This document shows, piece after piece, positions 54,651-62,899 of a stretch of DNA of 64,000 nucleotides. Numbering within the stretch: the stretch's first letter is position 1; each line of letters begins with the position of its first letter. The notes beneath the pieces were generated by a model. It made no database searches. It was not told the origin of the DNA and saw only the letters and a program-made list of their open reading frames with translations. The DNA comes from Taishania sp. (lineage in GTDB: Bacteria > Bacteroidota > Bacteroidia > Flavobacteriales_D > Crocinitomicaceae): the NCBI GenBank assembly GCA_030150045.1, contig JASLGM010000003.1, positions 1-64,000 on the forward strand, written 5' to 3'. Position numbers and translations under genes: made by a program.

Positions 54651-54763
54651 CTGTTGTCGTTTATTTTGGTGATCGTTCGCGTGCTAAAAAGACGGAAAAG
54701 ACATTCTAAAATTAGAATAAAAATGACAATATTCATTTAAAGCCAAAAATTTCACGTTTGAAC

Positions 54764-54798
54764 AAAAAAAAGGCTTCCATTTCTGAAAGCCTTTTTTT
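54764..54798 (-). terminator. Terminator of the beta-helix T9SS gene
   Basis: AAAGGCTTtC and GAAAGCCTTT form a stem, with A and T runs on both sides; it lies 22 bases past the stop codon on the minus strand. Confidence 0.8.
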
Positions 54799-54820
54799 AC
54801 CTCTATAGAAGTAAAATCAA

Positions 54821-56296
54821 TTATCTGATTACTAATTTTTGGTTGTTCGTTGTTTTTCCAGCTTGTACTGTTACGAAATATACTCCCGTTTTAAGTGTAA
54901 GTGGAATCGCATTTTCACCAGCATTTAAACTTCCTTTAAGAACTGATTGTCCAAGTCCGTTTACAACTTCGAATGTCGCTGCCTCTTGCGAAACTAGCAT
55001 CAAACGATCTGTTGCAGGATTTGGATACATTTCGAAAGTTGTAGTGTTTACATCTCCAACTGCTAATAATTCTCCACAACCAAACTCATTGAAATCAACC
55101 GTTCCTAGTGTTGCATTATCTTCTTTGTGCGTTACCAATGCTTCGATCATGTCCCTTGTTAATTCATCTTCATCTTCATCCCAACAATTGAATTTTGCAT
55201 CTACGTCATTTGGTGTATTGTTGTAAAAAGCATTTGGTCCATCTACATTACTATTTCCAGAGAAAACATTTCTCCCAACGTTAGGATGTGTATCGCTATC
55301 ACTACCTAAATTGACAAATGCTTTACCAATTGCAGTAATCCCCCAAAGGTTTCCACGGATTTCATTTCTAGTGATATAAACATAAGAAGGCTCACTTGCA
55401 GCTTGAATTGAAATACCAGAACCACCCATCATTGGGTTTCCTTCTGTATTGTTTTCTTCAATAATATTTCCTGTGATTCTACCAAAAGAATTTGCTCCAG
55501 TAATTCCAATTCCATAACGGTTATTACGGATAGTATTTCCTTCAATTGAGAACGTATTCTGCATTCCCATTAAACTAGAAACACCAATACCTCCTACTTT
55601 AGAAAGCGTACGATCTCCCACTATCATATTTCCTCTAATGATCATTGAATCTGCACCACCGGGTCCCATATTGATTTGTGGACGATTTCCATTTGCTGTT
55701 GAATTCCCTTCTAAATAGTTATTTAAAAAGCGCATAGAAACATGAACATTTCCTCCTGATGATACAGCTGGCCCTTGATTTTTGTAGAAATAAGATCTTT
55801 CAATTACGGGTAATCCTCGAGAAAAAGACATGGCTCCTCCCGTTACCAATACTGTTTTTTGGTAAGAAACCTCACTGTTTTTCATGTGGAAACTTTCTGT
55901 CAGAACCTGGATTCCTCCTCCATTACGAAAGCTTGTATTTTCGATCATGATATCTGAAAATTCTTGTAATTTGAATCCTTTATAAACCGTTGTTGAATCG
56001 ACTGCGTTGATGTAGAAATTATTTGGTGGGTTGAAATCAATTTTCCCGTAAACATCTACCAAAACTCCAGCTGCAATGTGCAATACAGCATCATCCTCTA
56101 CCTTCCAAACATCATTTTCAGAAATCGTTAAATTCTTTAATAAAGTATACGTATCATTCTCGAAAGTCATTACGTCTGGTGCCGCGGTTACGAAATCCGA
56201 AAGGCTAAAAGTTGTCCCATCGTTAGGTGTTGTGAACTGTGCAAAGACAGAACTAGCGCCACATAAAAGGGCGCAAAAAAGTGTAAATTTTCTCAT
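54821..56296 (-). CDS. Parallel beta-helix protein with T9SS sorting domain
   Basis: From the Met at 56296 the protein is 491 residues with signal peptide MRKFTLFCALLCGASSVFAQ; the 19 codons above look untranslated. Residues about 60-390 are right-handed parallel beta-helix coils (NSEVSYQKTVLVTGGAMSFS, FSIEGNTIRNNRYGIGITGA, VYITRNEIRGNLWGITAIGK). The last 80 residues are a T9SS sorting domain (TFEMYPNPATDRLMLVSQ, GVYFVTVQAGKTTNNQKLVI). Secreted surface protein, probably carbohydrate-related by fold, but without identifiable catalytic residues. Confidence 0.9.
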   Translation of the reverse strand: MRKFTLFCALLCGASSVFAQFTTPNDGTTFSLSDFVTAAPDVMTFENDTYTLLKNLTISENDVWKVEDDAVLHIAAGVLVDVYGKIDFNPPNNFYINAVDSTTVYKGFKLQEFSDIMIENTSFRNGGGIQVLTESFHMKNSEVSYQKTVLVTGGAMSFSRGLPVIERSYFYKNQGPAVSSGGNVHVSMRFLNNYLEGNSTANGNRPQINMGPGGADSMIIRGNMIVGDRTLSKVGGIGVSSLMGMQNTFSIEGNTIRNNRYGIGITGANSFGRITGNIIEENNTEGNPMMGGSGISIQAASEPSYVYITRNEIRGNLWGITAIGKAFVNLGSDSDTHPNVGRNVFSGNSNVDGPNAFYNNTPNDVDAKFNCWDEDEDELTRDMIEALVTHKEDNATLGTVDFNEFGCGELLAVGDVNTTTFEMYPNPATDRLMLVSQEAATFEVVNGLGQSVLKGSLNAGENAIPLTLKTGVYFVTVQAGKTTNNQKLVIR

Positions 56297-56419
56297 AAGA
56301 CAAAAACTAATTGTTAAGCATTTTTTATTGAATTGATAAGATACGGATACCAAGTAGTAAACTTCATTTCATTAACAGTTATATAACAGAAATCAAGTGA
56401 TTTCTTCACAAAAGAGAAG

Positions 56420-56572
56420 TTTTAGCTCCCATATCCGTCTATGGGCTTAAGTGCTTTTGCTTCTCCCACGTCTCCCTACCTTATCGAATGGGCTTCTAAA
56501 GTCGCCATTCGAAAAAGGTGTCAATCCGGGGTTCATCTTCAAGCAGCTAACACCCACCGCCGGGGTAGATTG
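56420..56572 (-). repeat. Palindromic intergenic element, family B copy 4
   Basis: TTTTAGCTCCCATATCCGTC opens the plus strand and AGCTAACACCCACCGCCGGG then GTAGA closes it. On the minus strand the apex GGCGACTTTAGAAGCCC is flanked by CGAATGG/CCATTCG and ACCTT/AAGGT. It lies upstream of the beta-helix gene, one of two A/B copies not at a gene 3' end. The gap 56297-56999 holds this, copy A7 and otherwise AT-rich sequence. Confidence 0.75.
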
Positions 56573-56735
56573 TTCTTGGTGAAACAAAGTTTTACTTAAC
56601 TTACGTCAATTTGAGAACTTCGATTAAAAGATAAAAATCGCTAGGTTTTGAGAGGGATATATGTAAATCACAAAGACAAGTCTAAAATCTACATCTCAAT
56701 ATCCGCATATTGTTATTGGTTGAAAACGGAATATT

Positions 56736-56882
56736 TAGCTAGGGCGGAATGCGTTAGCTAAAAGAAGTGAAAAACTAGTGAACGCTGATTTTGCACTGCG
56801 ACCAAAGGAAGCACGTGAAAAATAGCAAGTAAACATTTTTTCACGATTTTACTATAGCATGTAGACCGTTAAAGCTACCAAA
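56736..56882 (+). repeat. Palindromic intergenic element, family A copy 7
   Basis: AGCTAGGGCGGAATGCGTTA opens it, the apex is TGCGACCAAAGGAAGCACG and the end ACTATAGCATGTAGACC then AGCTACC. GTGAAAAA on the left pairs with TTTTTCAC on the right, unlike other copies in sequence but complementary. Its end faces the 3' end of the tRNA-Ser gene. Confidence 0.85.
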
Positions 56883-56999
56883 AGACAAGCCTTATTCTAT
56901 TTATTTTTCCTTCTAAAACAATAGCCATTCACATAAAGAACGTTCCATCTATCACCTAATTATGGGCAAAAAAAAAGACCCAGTCGTTAAACTAGGTCC

Positions 57000-57087
57000 T
57001 GGCGGAGAAAGAGGGATTCGAACCCCCGGTACCTCGCGGTACGCCGGTTTTCAAGACCGGTGCAATCGACCACTCTGCCATTTCTCC
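57000..57087 (-). tRNA. tRNA-Ser (anticodon UGA)
   Basis: Read on the minus strand: acceptor GGAGAAA pairs with TTTCTCC, the D-arm is TGGCAGAGTGGTCGATTGCA, the anticodon arm CCGGTCTTGAAAACCGG has anticodon TGA, a long class II variable arm (CGTACCGCGAGGTACCG) follows, then GGGGGTTCGAATCCC and an encoded CCA. Length is 88 bases with CCA. A consensus promoter starts right at its 5' end. Confidence 0.97.
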
Positions 57088-57091
57088 GGGG

Positions 57092-57121
57092 CAAAAGTAC
57101 GGACTCTATTTGAATTGACAA
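57092..57121 (-). promoter_or_regulatory. Promoter of tRNA-Ser
   Basis: On the minus strand TTG (57119-57121), a 19-base spacer and TACTTTTG (57092-57099) match the consensus, four bases before the tRNA 5' end. Confidence 0.7.
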
Positions 57122-57210
57122 TGAGAAAAAGTTACTTTTTTGTATTTTTTTCTTTGTTGACAGCCATTGTCGTTATTTTTAAGGCTTTCCTTCATGGAAG
57201 AAGTACCGTT

Positions 57211-57237
57211 TTGGAGTTTTTATTATCTTTACCTTTG
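57211..57237 (+). promoter_or_regulatory. Promoter of the GWxTD gene
   Basis: TTG (57211-57213), a 16-base spacer and TACCTTTG (57230-57237) lie 18 bases before the ATG at 57256. They support that start over upstream frames that run through the tRNA. Confidence 0.55.
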
Positions 57238-57255
57238 AACGAATATCAAATTTCC

Positions 57256-58707
57256 ATGACGTATCTAAATAAATTTTCCATAGCCCTCGTTTTTATTTGT
57301 ATTACTATACTAAGTTTTGGTCAGAAAAAAGTCAATGCTTATTTGCAAACAAAGCAATTATATGCGCCTACAATTGGTTCTTATGTAGAAATTCACACGC
57401 AATTTTCAGCTCCTTCTCTTAAATACAAGACCTTAGAAAATGGTGGTTTACAAGCGGAAATATTTTATCATCTTGTGGTTCAAAAAGGAACGGAAACGGT
57501 AAAAGAAATTGGTTTTAAACTACTTTCACCTGTGATGCTTGATGCGACAATTGAAGATTTTTATGATATTCAGTTGATTAATTTAGAACCTGGAGAATAT
57601 TCTTGCTCCATCGAATTAGCGGATTTGATTGCCAATAACGAATCTATAAAAAGTAAGTTTAAAATGGTAATTGAAGCACCAAAATCGAAGGCTTTCCTTT
57701 CAGATATTATTGTTGCTGAGGTAGCGAATCCTTCCAAAGAGCAAACGGTTTTCACAAAATCGGAATATGATATCATTCCACGCTTAGCTTCGTTTTACAC
57801 TCCGGACATGTCTTCATTACCCATTTATATTGAAGCATATAACTTGAATAACGATAAAGGATTAACGCTAGATTATTACATTGAAAATCAAGAAACGAAG
57901 AAAAGTATTCCACAGTCTATTAAATCAATTGCTGTTACAACAAATGAAGTAACTCCTTTTTTATTTCCTATTGATATTTCAAAAATAGGTACTGGGAAAT
58001 ATAAATTGATCATAGAATTACGTCAAGAAAATGGTGAAATTATTACGTCTAAAAATTATGTTTTTGATCGTCAAAATGATTTAGAGATTTCCCTAGATAC
58101 CAAAACAATTGTATTAGATCCAAGTTTTCAGAATTCGGTTTCTAAAGACAGTATTCGTTTTTACTTATCAAGTGTTTTGCCTATTTGCCCTCCAAGTCAA
58201 CAGAAATTTCTACTAAAGGAATTGAAGGATAAAACCTTGAAAGAAGAACAAATGAGAAAATTACTTCAGGCATTCTGGGTGGAAACAGCACCAACTAATA
58301 CGACAGAAGCTTGGTTAGCTTATAAACGTCAAGTTTTATTTGTTGAACAAAATTTTAGAACCTCCTATATGGCTGGTTTTGACACAGATCGTGGTCGTGT
58401 CTATTTACAATATGGTGCACCAAGTAGAACGCATAATCGTGAAATGTCTTCATCGGAATTACCTTGGGAAATATGGGAATACAATAAGATTGGTAATTTC
58501 TCTAATCGTAAATTTTTGTTCTACAACCCTGACTTAGTTTCTAATCATTACAACTTACTGCACTCGGATATGCTAGGTGAATTAAAAAATCCACGTTGGG
58601 AATATGAATTAAATAAACGAAATACGGTTAATGGAAGTGTAGATGATCCGAATGAGTACAAATTAAACTCTTGGGGAAACAATGCGCGTGAAATTATGTA
58701 CCGTTAA
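57256..58707 (+). CDS. GWxTD domain-containing exported protein
   Basis: The protein is 483 residues from the Met that starts signal peptide MTYLNKFSIALVFICITILS. The open frame extends 98 codons upstream, but that part reads antisense through the tRNA-Ser gene and cannot be real. The C-terminal 130 residues carry the GWxTD motif, here GFDTD (MAGFDTDRGRVYLQYGAPSR) with Phe replacing Trp, followed by ELPWEIWEYNKIG. The middle is beta-rich. Function is unknown in the family. The glycosyltransferase gene starts 11 bases on. Confidence 0.85.
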   Translation: MTYLNKFSIALVFICITILSFGQKKVNAYLQTKQLYAPTIGSYVEIHTQFSAPSLKYKTLENGGLQAEIFYHLVVQKGTETVKEIGFKLLSPVMLDATIEDFYDIQLINLEPGEYSCSIELADLIANNESIKSKFKMVIEAPKSKAFLSDIIVAEVANPSKEQTVFTKSEYDIIPRLASFYTPDMSSLPIYIEAYNLNNDKGLTLDYYIENQETKKSIPQSIKSIAVTTNEVTPFLFPIDISKIGTGKYKLIIELRQENGEIITSKNYVFDRQNDLEISLDTKTIVLDPSFQNSVSKDSIRFYLSSVLPICPPSQQKFLLKELKDKTLKEEQMRKLLQAFWVETAPTNTTEAWLAYKRQVLFVEQNFRTSYMAGFDTDRGRVYLQYGAPSRTHNREMSSSELPWEIWEYNKIGNFSNRKFLFYNPDLVSNHYNLLHSDMLGELKNPRWEYELNKRNTVNGSVDDPNEYKLNSWGNNAREIMYR

Positions 58708-58718
58708 CCTTTATTGCT

Positions 58719-59747
58719 TTGAATAAATTAAGTATTGTAATTCTCAATTACAACGGAGAAAAACATTTAAGAACATATTTACCGAGCGTTGTTGCTCACG
58801 CAGATGGTCATTCGATTATTGTAGCTGACAACGCTTCAACCGACAATAGTGTTGCATTTTTACAAACAAACTACCCTAACATTCCATTGATTCAAAATGG
58901 AGAGAATGGTGGTTTTGCTCGCGGATACAATCAAGCTTTATCCCAAATAGAAAGCGAATACTATCTATTACTCAACAGTGATATTGAAGTAACCGAAAAT
59001 TGGTTAGCCCCTCTTATTGCATGTTTAGACAATAACCCAACAGTTGCTGGTGTGCAACCAAAAGTATTAAGTCACTTAAAGAAGACTCATTTTGAACACG
59101 CTGGAGCAGCGGGAGGATTTCTTGACAACAACTATTTCCCTTTCTGTCGCGGAAGAATATTAAGTGAAGTAGAAGAAGATCGTGGTCAATATGACAGCAC
59201 AACAGAAGTGTTTTGGGCGAGTGGCGCTGCTTTACTTATTCGTTCTAAGGCTTTTCATCAGGTAGGTGGTTTTGACGAGCGATTCTTTGCGCACATGGAG
59301 GAAATTGATTTGTGTTGGAGAGCAAAAAACTTAGGTTGGAAATTTATGTGTGAACCCTCTTCAAAGGTTTATCATTTAGGCGGAGGAACCCTTTCCTATC
59401 AATCACCATTTAAGACCTTCCTGAATTTCAGAAATTCACTTTTTATGATTGTGAAAAATCACAATGGTTTATTATTTCCGAAATTGTTTTATAGATTATG
59501 CTTAGATGGTCTAACAGGTGTTATCTTTTTCTTTGAAGGGAAATTCAAGAATACTTGGATGATTATCAAATCTCATTTTGCTTTATATGCAAATTTAAGT
59601 TCTTTGTTAAAAGACAGAAAAGCCTTAAAAAAGATACGTACTCATTCTTCTTTAACAGCTCAATACAAAGGAAACATTCTTTGGGCTTGGGTTAAGAAAG
59701 TAAAACGATTCAATCAATTAAATCAACGTTTATTCGAGAAATATTGA
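58719..59747 (+). CDS. Glycosyltransferase family 2
   Basis: A 342-residue GT2 enzyme with LSIVILNYNGEKHLRTYLPS, the nucleotide-sugar Asp in IIVADNASTDNS and the DxD-like metal site YYLLLNSDIEV. GGFDERFFAHMEEIDLCWRA is the acceptor-side motif seen in rhamnosyl-type transferases. The start is TTG, 11 bases after the GWxTD stop, in a run MNKLSIVIL. Its last 25 bases overlap aroQ on the other strand. Sugar and acceptor are unknown. Confidence 0.92.
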   Translation: MNKLSIVILNYNGEKHLRTYLPSVVAHADGHSIIVADNASTDNSVAFLQTNYPNIPLIQNGENGGFARGYNQALSQIESEYYLLLNSDIEVTENWLAPLIACLDNNPTVAGVQPKVLSHLKKTHFEHAGAAGGFLDNNYFPFCRGRILSEVEEDRGQYDSTTEVFWASGAALLIRSKAFHQVGGFDERFFAHMEEIDLCWRAKNLGWKFMCEPSSKVYHLGGGTLSYQSPFKTFLNFRNSLFMIVKNHNGLLFPKLFYRLCLDGLTGVIFFFEGKFKNTWMIIKSHFALYANLSSLLKDRKALKKIRTHSSLTAQYKGNILWAWVKKVKRFNQLNQRLFEKY

Positions 59748-60139
59748 ATTCCTAGTGTGTAAGAAGCTAAACCAAATCCGAAGATGCACCCTACGCACAC
59801 TGGAGAAAGTAAAGATTCATGTCTAAAAATTTCTCTTTTAGAAACGTTACTGATATGAATTTCAACTACCGGAATAGAGATGGCATCGATTGCATCACGA
59901 ATAGCTACAGAAGTATGTGTATATCCTCCTGCATTGATCAATATACCATCGGCATCGGACTGATGAAGGAAATTAATAATCTCTCCTTCTACATTCGATT
60001 GCACATGTTCTAAAGAAACGTCCCAAAATTCATCTTTTAAGGACACAAAAAAATCTTCAAATGAAGTAGATCCGTACATTTGTGGATCTCGTTTACCTAA
60101 TAAGTTTAAATTAGGACCATTAATAATTAATATTTTCAT
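59723..60139 (-). CDS. aroQ: 3-dehydroquinate dehydratase, type II
   Basis: At 138 residues it is the type II enzyme, with MKILIINGPNLNLLGKRDPQ, the catalytic Tyr and Arg region (MYGSTSFEDF), ILINAGGYTHTSVAIRDAI and VEIHISNVSKREIFRHESLL (His). It dehydrates 3-dehydroquinate in the shikimate pathway. Its start codon overlaps the xerD start on the other strand in CATG, and its 3' end overlaps the glycosyltransferase gene by 25 bases. Confidence 0.95.
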   Translation of the reverse strand: MKILIINGPNLNLLGKRDPQMYGSTSFEDFFVSLKDEFWDVSLEHVQSNVEGEIINFLHQSDADGILINAGGYTHTSVAIRDAIDAISIPVVEIHISNVSKREIFRHESLLSPVCVGCIFGFGLASYTLGIQYFSNKR

Positions 60140-61052
60140 GTCTCAGAATTGGAATCGCTATATTAAAGAATTTATCTCGTTTTTAAAAATCGAAAAGGGT
60201 CTTTCTATCAATTCGGTAGAAGCTTACAAGGCAGATGTGGAAAAATTACTACAATATTGTATCGAAAACAACCTTGAGGCTGAAAAAGTAAGTCATGACA
60301 ATCTTATTTCTTTTATGACTTTATTGGTCGATTTTGGATTATCTGCACGTACACAAGCACGTATATTATCTGGGATTAAACAGTTTTTTCATTTTTTAAT
60401 CTTGGAAGATGTAATTACTATTGATCCAGCAGAATTAATTGAATCCCCTAAATTAGGCCGTAAACTTCCTGACACATTAAGTCCAGAAGAAGTGAATACT
60501 ATTCTTTCGGCCGTAGATCTTTCTAAAGCAGAAGGGGAAAGAAATAAAGCGATGATAGAAACACTTTACAGTTGTGGTTTACGCGTATCAGAATTGATTC
60601 ATTTACGATTCGAAGATTTGTTTTTTGAAGAAGGATTTATTCGTGTTATCGGAAAGGGAAATAAAGAGCGTTTGGTTCCCGTTAGCACAGTTGTTGAGGA
60701 GTACATCCTTCAATATGTTGATCATTCTCGAGCGGCACTTCCAAAAATTGATCCAGACAGCAGCCACTTTGTATTCTTAAATCGTCGTGGTAAACAATTA
60801 ACAAGAAACATGGTTTTCATTATGATTAAAGACACAACTGTTTTTGCTGGGATAAACAAATCTGTATCTCCACATACTTTCCGTCATTCTTTTGCTACGC
60901 ATTTATTAGAGGGAGGAGCAAACCTACGTGCTATTCAAGAAATGCTAGGGCATGAATCCATTACAACTACTGAAATCTACACGCATTTGGATCAAAGTTA
61001 TTTAAAAGATGCTATTTTAAGTTTTCACCCTCGAAATAGGAATAAAGAATAG
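60138..61052 (+). CDS. xerD: Tyrosine recombinase XerD
   Basis: A 304-residue recombinase with a SAM-like N-terminal domain (YIKEFISFLKIEKGLSINSV) and the catalytic set: R in SCGLRVSELIHL, K in VIGKGNKERLVPV, H-x-x-R in SPHTFRHSFATHLLEGGANL, H in MLGHESITTTEIY and the nucleophile Tyr in that segment. Length and N-terminus fit XerD, which resolves chromosome dimers at dif. No dif-like site is recognised here. The start codon overlaps that of aroQ; xerD ends 3 bases before the gene at 61056. Confidence 0.94.
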   Translation: MSQNWNRYIKEFISFLKIEKGLSINSVEAYKADVEKLLQYCIENNLEAEKVSHDNLISFMTLLVDFGLSARTQARILSGIKQFFHFLILEDVITIDPAELIESPKLGRKLPDTLSPEEVNTILSAVDLSKAEGERNKAMIETLYSCGLRVSELIHLRFEDLFFEEGFIRVIGKGNKERLVPVSTVVEEYILQYVDHSRAALPKIDPDSSHFVFLNRRGKQLTRNMVFIMIKDTTVFAGINKSVSPHTFRHSFATHLLEGGANLRAIQEMLGHESITTTEIYTHLDQSYLKDAILSFHPRNRNKE

Positions 61053-61055
61053 TTT

Positions 61056-61913
61056 TTACAAAAAAAGGTGGGCTACGTTCTTTTTATTTTGATCACTGGA
61101 TTTTTTCCATTTCAAAAGCATCTTCTTGCCTTTTCGTTCCCCTTTAAGTTGAATCAATGCTTGGTAAAACGCTTCATTTACCGTCGGTTCTGTCTGTTCC
61201 AATAAAATAGCTTTTTCAATCCATTTATAGGTATTTACCTCATCTCCTTTTTCTTTATTGACAAGGAATAATAAATATATGGTTTCAAAATGATCAGGAT
61301 ATATTGCTCTATTTAAGGTCGCTAATTCATCAATAAACGCCCATTTCTCTTCTATATCCGTTTGATAAAGCATAAAAAGGTAATCTGTAACGCTTTCAAC
61401 AACCAAAGTCTTAGCTTCTGAAAGAACAGGTTCATTTTGGCTCCAAATCCAATTGCTGAATTGTCTATTTTGAGATTCTTCTAGAATATAGAGACATTCT
61501 TTTCTCAAATCATACCATGCCCCTATCGTTCCAAGAACAAAAGCATATCCAAAATGGAAGTCTAAGCGATTCGGAAATTTCTGAATACCTTTCTGAATAA
61601 TGCTAATGGCTGAATCGGCCATTTGGTATTGTTTATCAATACTTTCTTCCGTTAATAATTGAACCTCATCTGAAGCGATTAATTCGGAAAGATTAGCAAG
61701 TATTAGGTAATAGTTAAAGGCTGCAACATATCCTTCTGGATCATCAGGCAAACTGGCTCTCCATTCGAATACGACATGTTGCAGATTTTCTAACTTTTTT
61801 TCGTTGAGTGCCAGCGCAAATTTCTTTTGATAATCAACAGAATTCATTTGTCCCCATGTTACAGAGATTGCAAGCAAAGAATTGAGTATCACTAAAAGAA
61901 GGCTTCTACTCAT
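61056..61913 (-). CDS. Exported helical-repeat protein of unknown function
   Basis: From the Met at 61913 the protein is 285 residues with signal peptide MSRSLLLVILNSLLAISVTW; the 34 codons above it overlap folD and lie outside the signal. The rest is helical with a tetratricopeptide-like pattern (FAFGYAFVLGTIGAW-type packing, TIYLLFLVNKEKGDEVNTYK). No enzyme motifs. It starts 2 bases after the folD stop, so it is probably co-transcribed with it, though a functional link is not evident. Confidence 0.78.
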   Translation of the reverse strand: MSRSLLLVILNSLLAISVTWGQMNSVDYQKKFALALNEKKLENLQHVVFEWRASLPDDPEGYVAAFNYYLILANLSELIASDEVQLLTEESIDKQYQMADSAISIIQKGIQKFPNRLDFHFGYAFVLGTIGAWYDLRKECLYILEESQNRQFSNWIWSQNEPVLSEAKTLVVESVTDYLFMLYQTDIEEKWAFIDELATLNRAIYPDHFETIYLLFLVNKEKGDEVNTYKWIEKAILLEQTEPTVNEAFYQALIQLKGERKGKKMLLKWKKSSDQNKKNVAHLFL

Positions 61914-61915
61914 TG

Positions 61916-62797
61916 TTATTTTCCGTTTAAATCCATTGCTCGTAAGGTATTGATCATCAAAGATGCGATGGTCATTGGCCCTACTCCACCTGGAACAGGA
62001 GTAATGAAAGAACATTTAGGTGCTACGTGTTTAAAATCAACGTCTCCACATAATCTCCAACCTCTTTCTCTTGTTGCATCATTAACACGAGTTGTTCCAA
62101 CGTCGATTACCACAGCGCCTTCCTTCACCATATCTTCCTTAATGAAATCAGGTTGTCCAATTGCTGCGATAAGAATATCAGCACTGGCACAAACTGCCTT
62201 TAAATTTTGTGTCCTACTGTGTGCTAAAGTAACCGTACAGTTACCTGGATCCGTATTTCTTGACAACAAGATACTTAAAGGAGAACCTACAATATTACTA
62301 CGTCCAACGATTACGCAATTCTTACCTGAAGTTTCAATGTTATTTCTTTTTAATAACTCTAGAATCCCTGCAGGTGTTGCTGGTAAAAAACCAGGTAAAC
62401 TAAGTACCATGTTCCCTAAGTTCATTGGATGAAATCCATCTACGTCTTTTTTAGGATCTATCGCTTGAGTGATTTTTAATTCATCAATGTGTTTTGGTAA
62501 TGGCAACTGCACAATAAATCCATCTATGCTATTATCCTGATTAAGTGCGTAGACTTTATTCAACAACACTTCTTCGGTAACCGTTTCATCATAACGAATA
62601 AGTGTACTTTCAAAACCAATGTCTTCACATGCTTTTACTTTAGCATTCACATAAGTCATCGATCCACCATCATTACCTACTAAAACAGCAGCTAGATGTG
62701 GAATTTTCATTCCTTTTTCTTTTCTTTCCTGCACAGCACTTCTTAATTCTTCTTTAATCTCTTTTGAAGTCCGTGTTCCGTCAAGTAGTTGCATCAT
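61916..62797 (-). CDS. folD: Bifunctional methylenetetrahydrofolate dehydrogenase/cyclohydrolase FolD
   Basis: A 293-residue enzyme with [16 protein letters not shown], the catalytic Lys region [23 protein letters not shown], the NADP-binding [15 protein letters not shown] and [18 protein letters not shown]. It interconverts 5,10-methylene- and 10-formyl-tetrahydrofolate. A TACCTTTG box lies at 62811-62818. Divergent from the beta-barrel gene at 62900. Confidence 0.96.
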   Translation of the reverse strand: MMQLLDGTRTSKEIKEELRSAVQERKEKGMKIPHLAAVLVGNDGGSMTYVNAKVKACEDIGFESTLIRYDETVTEEVLLNKVYALNQDNSIDGFIVQLPLPKHIDELKITQAIDPKKDVDGFHPMNLGNMVLSLPGFLPATPAGILELLKRNNIETSGKNCVIVGRSNIVGSPLSILLSRNTDPGNCTVTLAHSRTQNLKAVCASADILIAAIGQPDFIKEDMVKEGAVVIDVGTTRVNDATRERGWRLCGDVDFKHVAPKCSFITPVPGGVGPMTIASLMINTLRAMDLNGK

Positions 62798-62810
62798 TTC
62801 TTTTTTTTTG

Positions 62811-62818
62811 CAAAGGTA
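62811..62818 (-). promoter_or_regulatory. Promoter -7 box of folD
   Basis: TACCTTTG on the minus strand, 13 bases before the ATG at 62797. No TTG is seen at the normal -33 spacing. Confidence 0.45.
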
Positions 62819-62899
62819 AAACGATTTATTGAAGATGATAGCATAATATTGAAAGGAGTTTAGGAATTAATCTTTAGATTTGATAATCAAGATACGAAC

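Noticed and set aside
56962..57255. Upstream extension of the GWxTD gene
   Set aside because: It reads antisense through tRNA-Ser; the signal peptide and a promoter place the start at 57256.
60138..61052. XerD as a phage or integron integrase
   Set aside because: Length, motifs and the aroQ neighbour fit housekeeping XerD, and no attachment site or phage gene is near.
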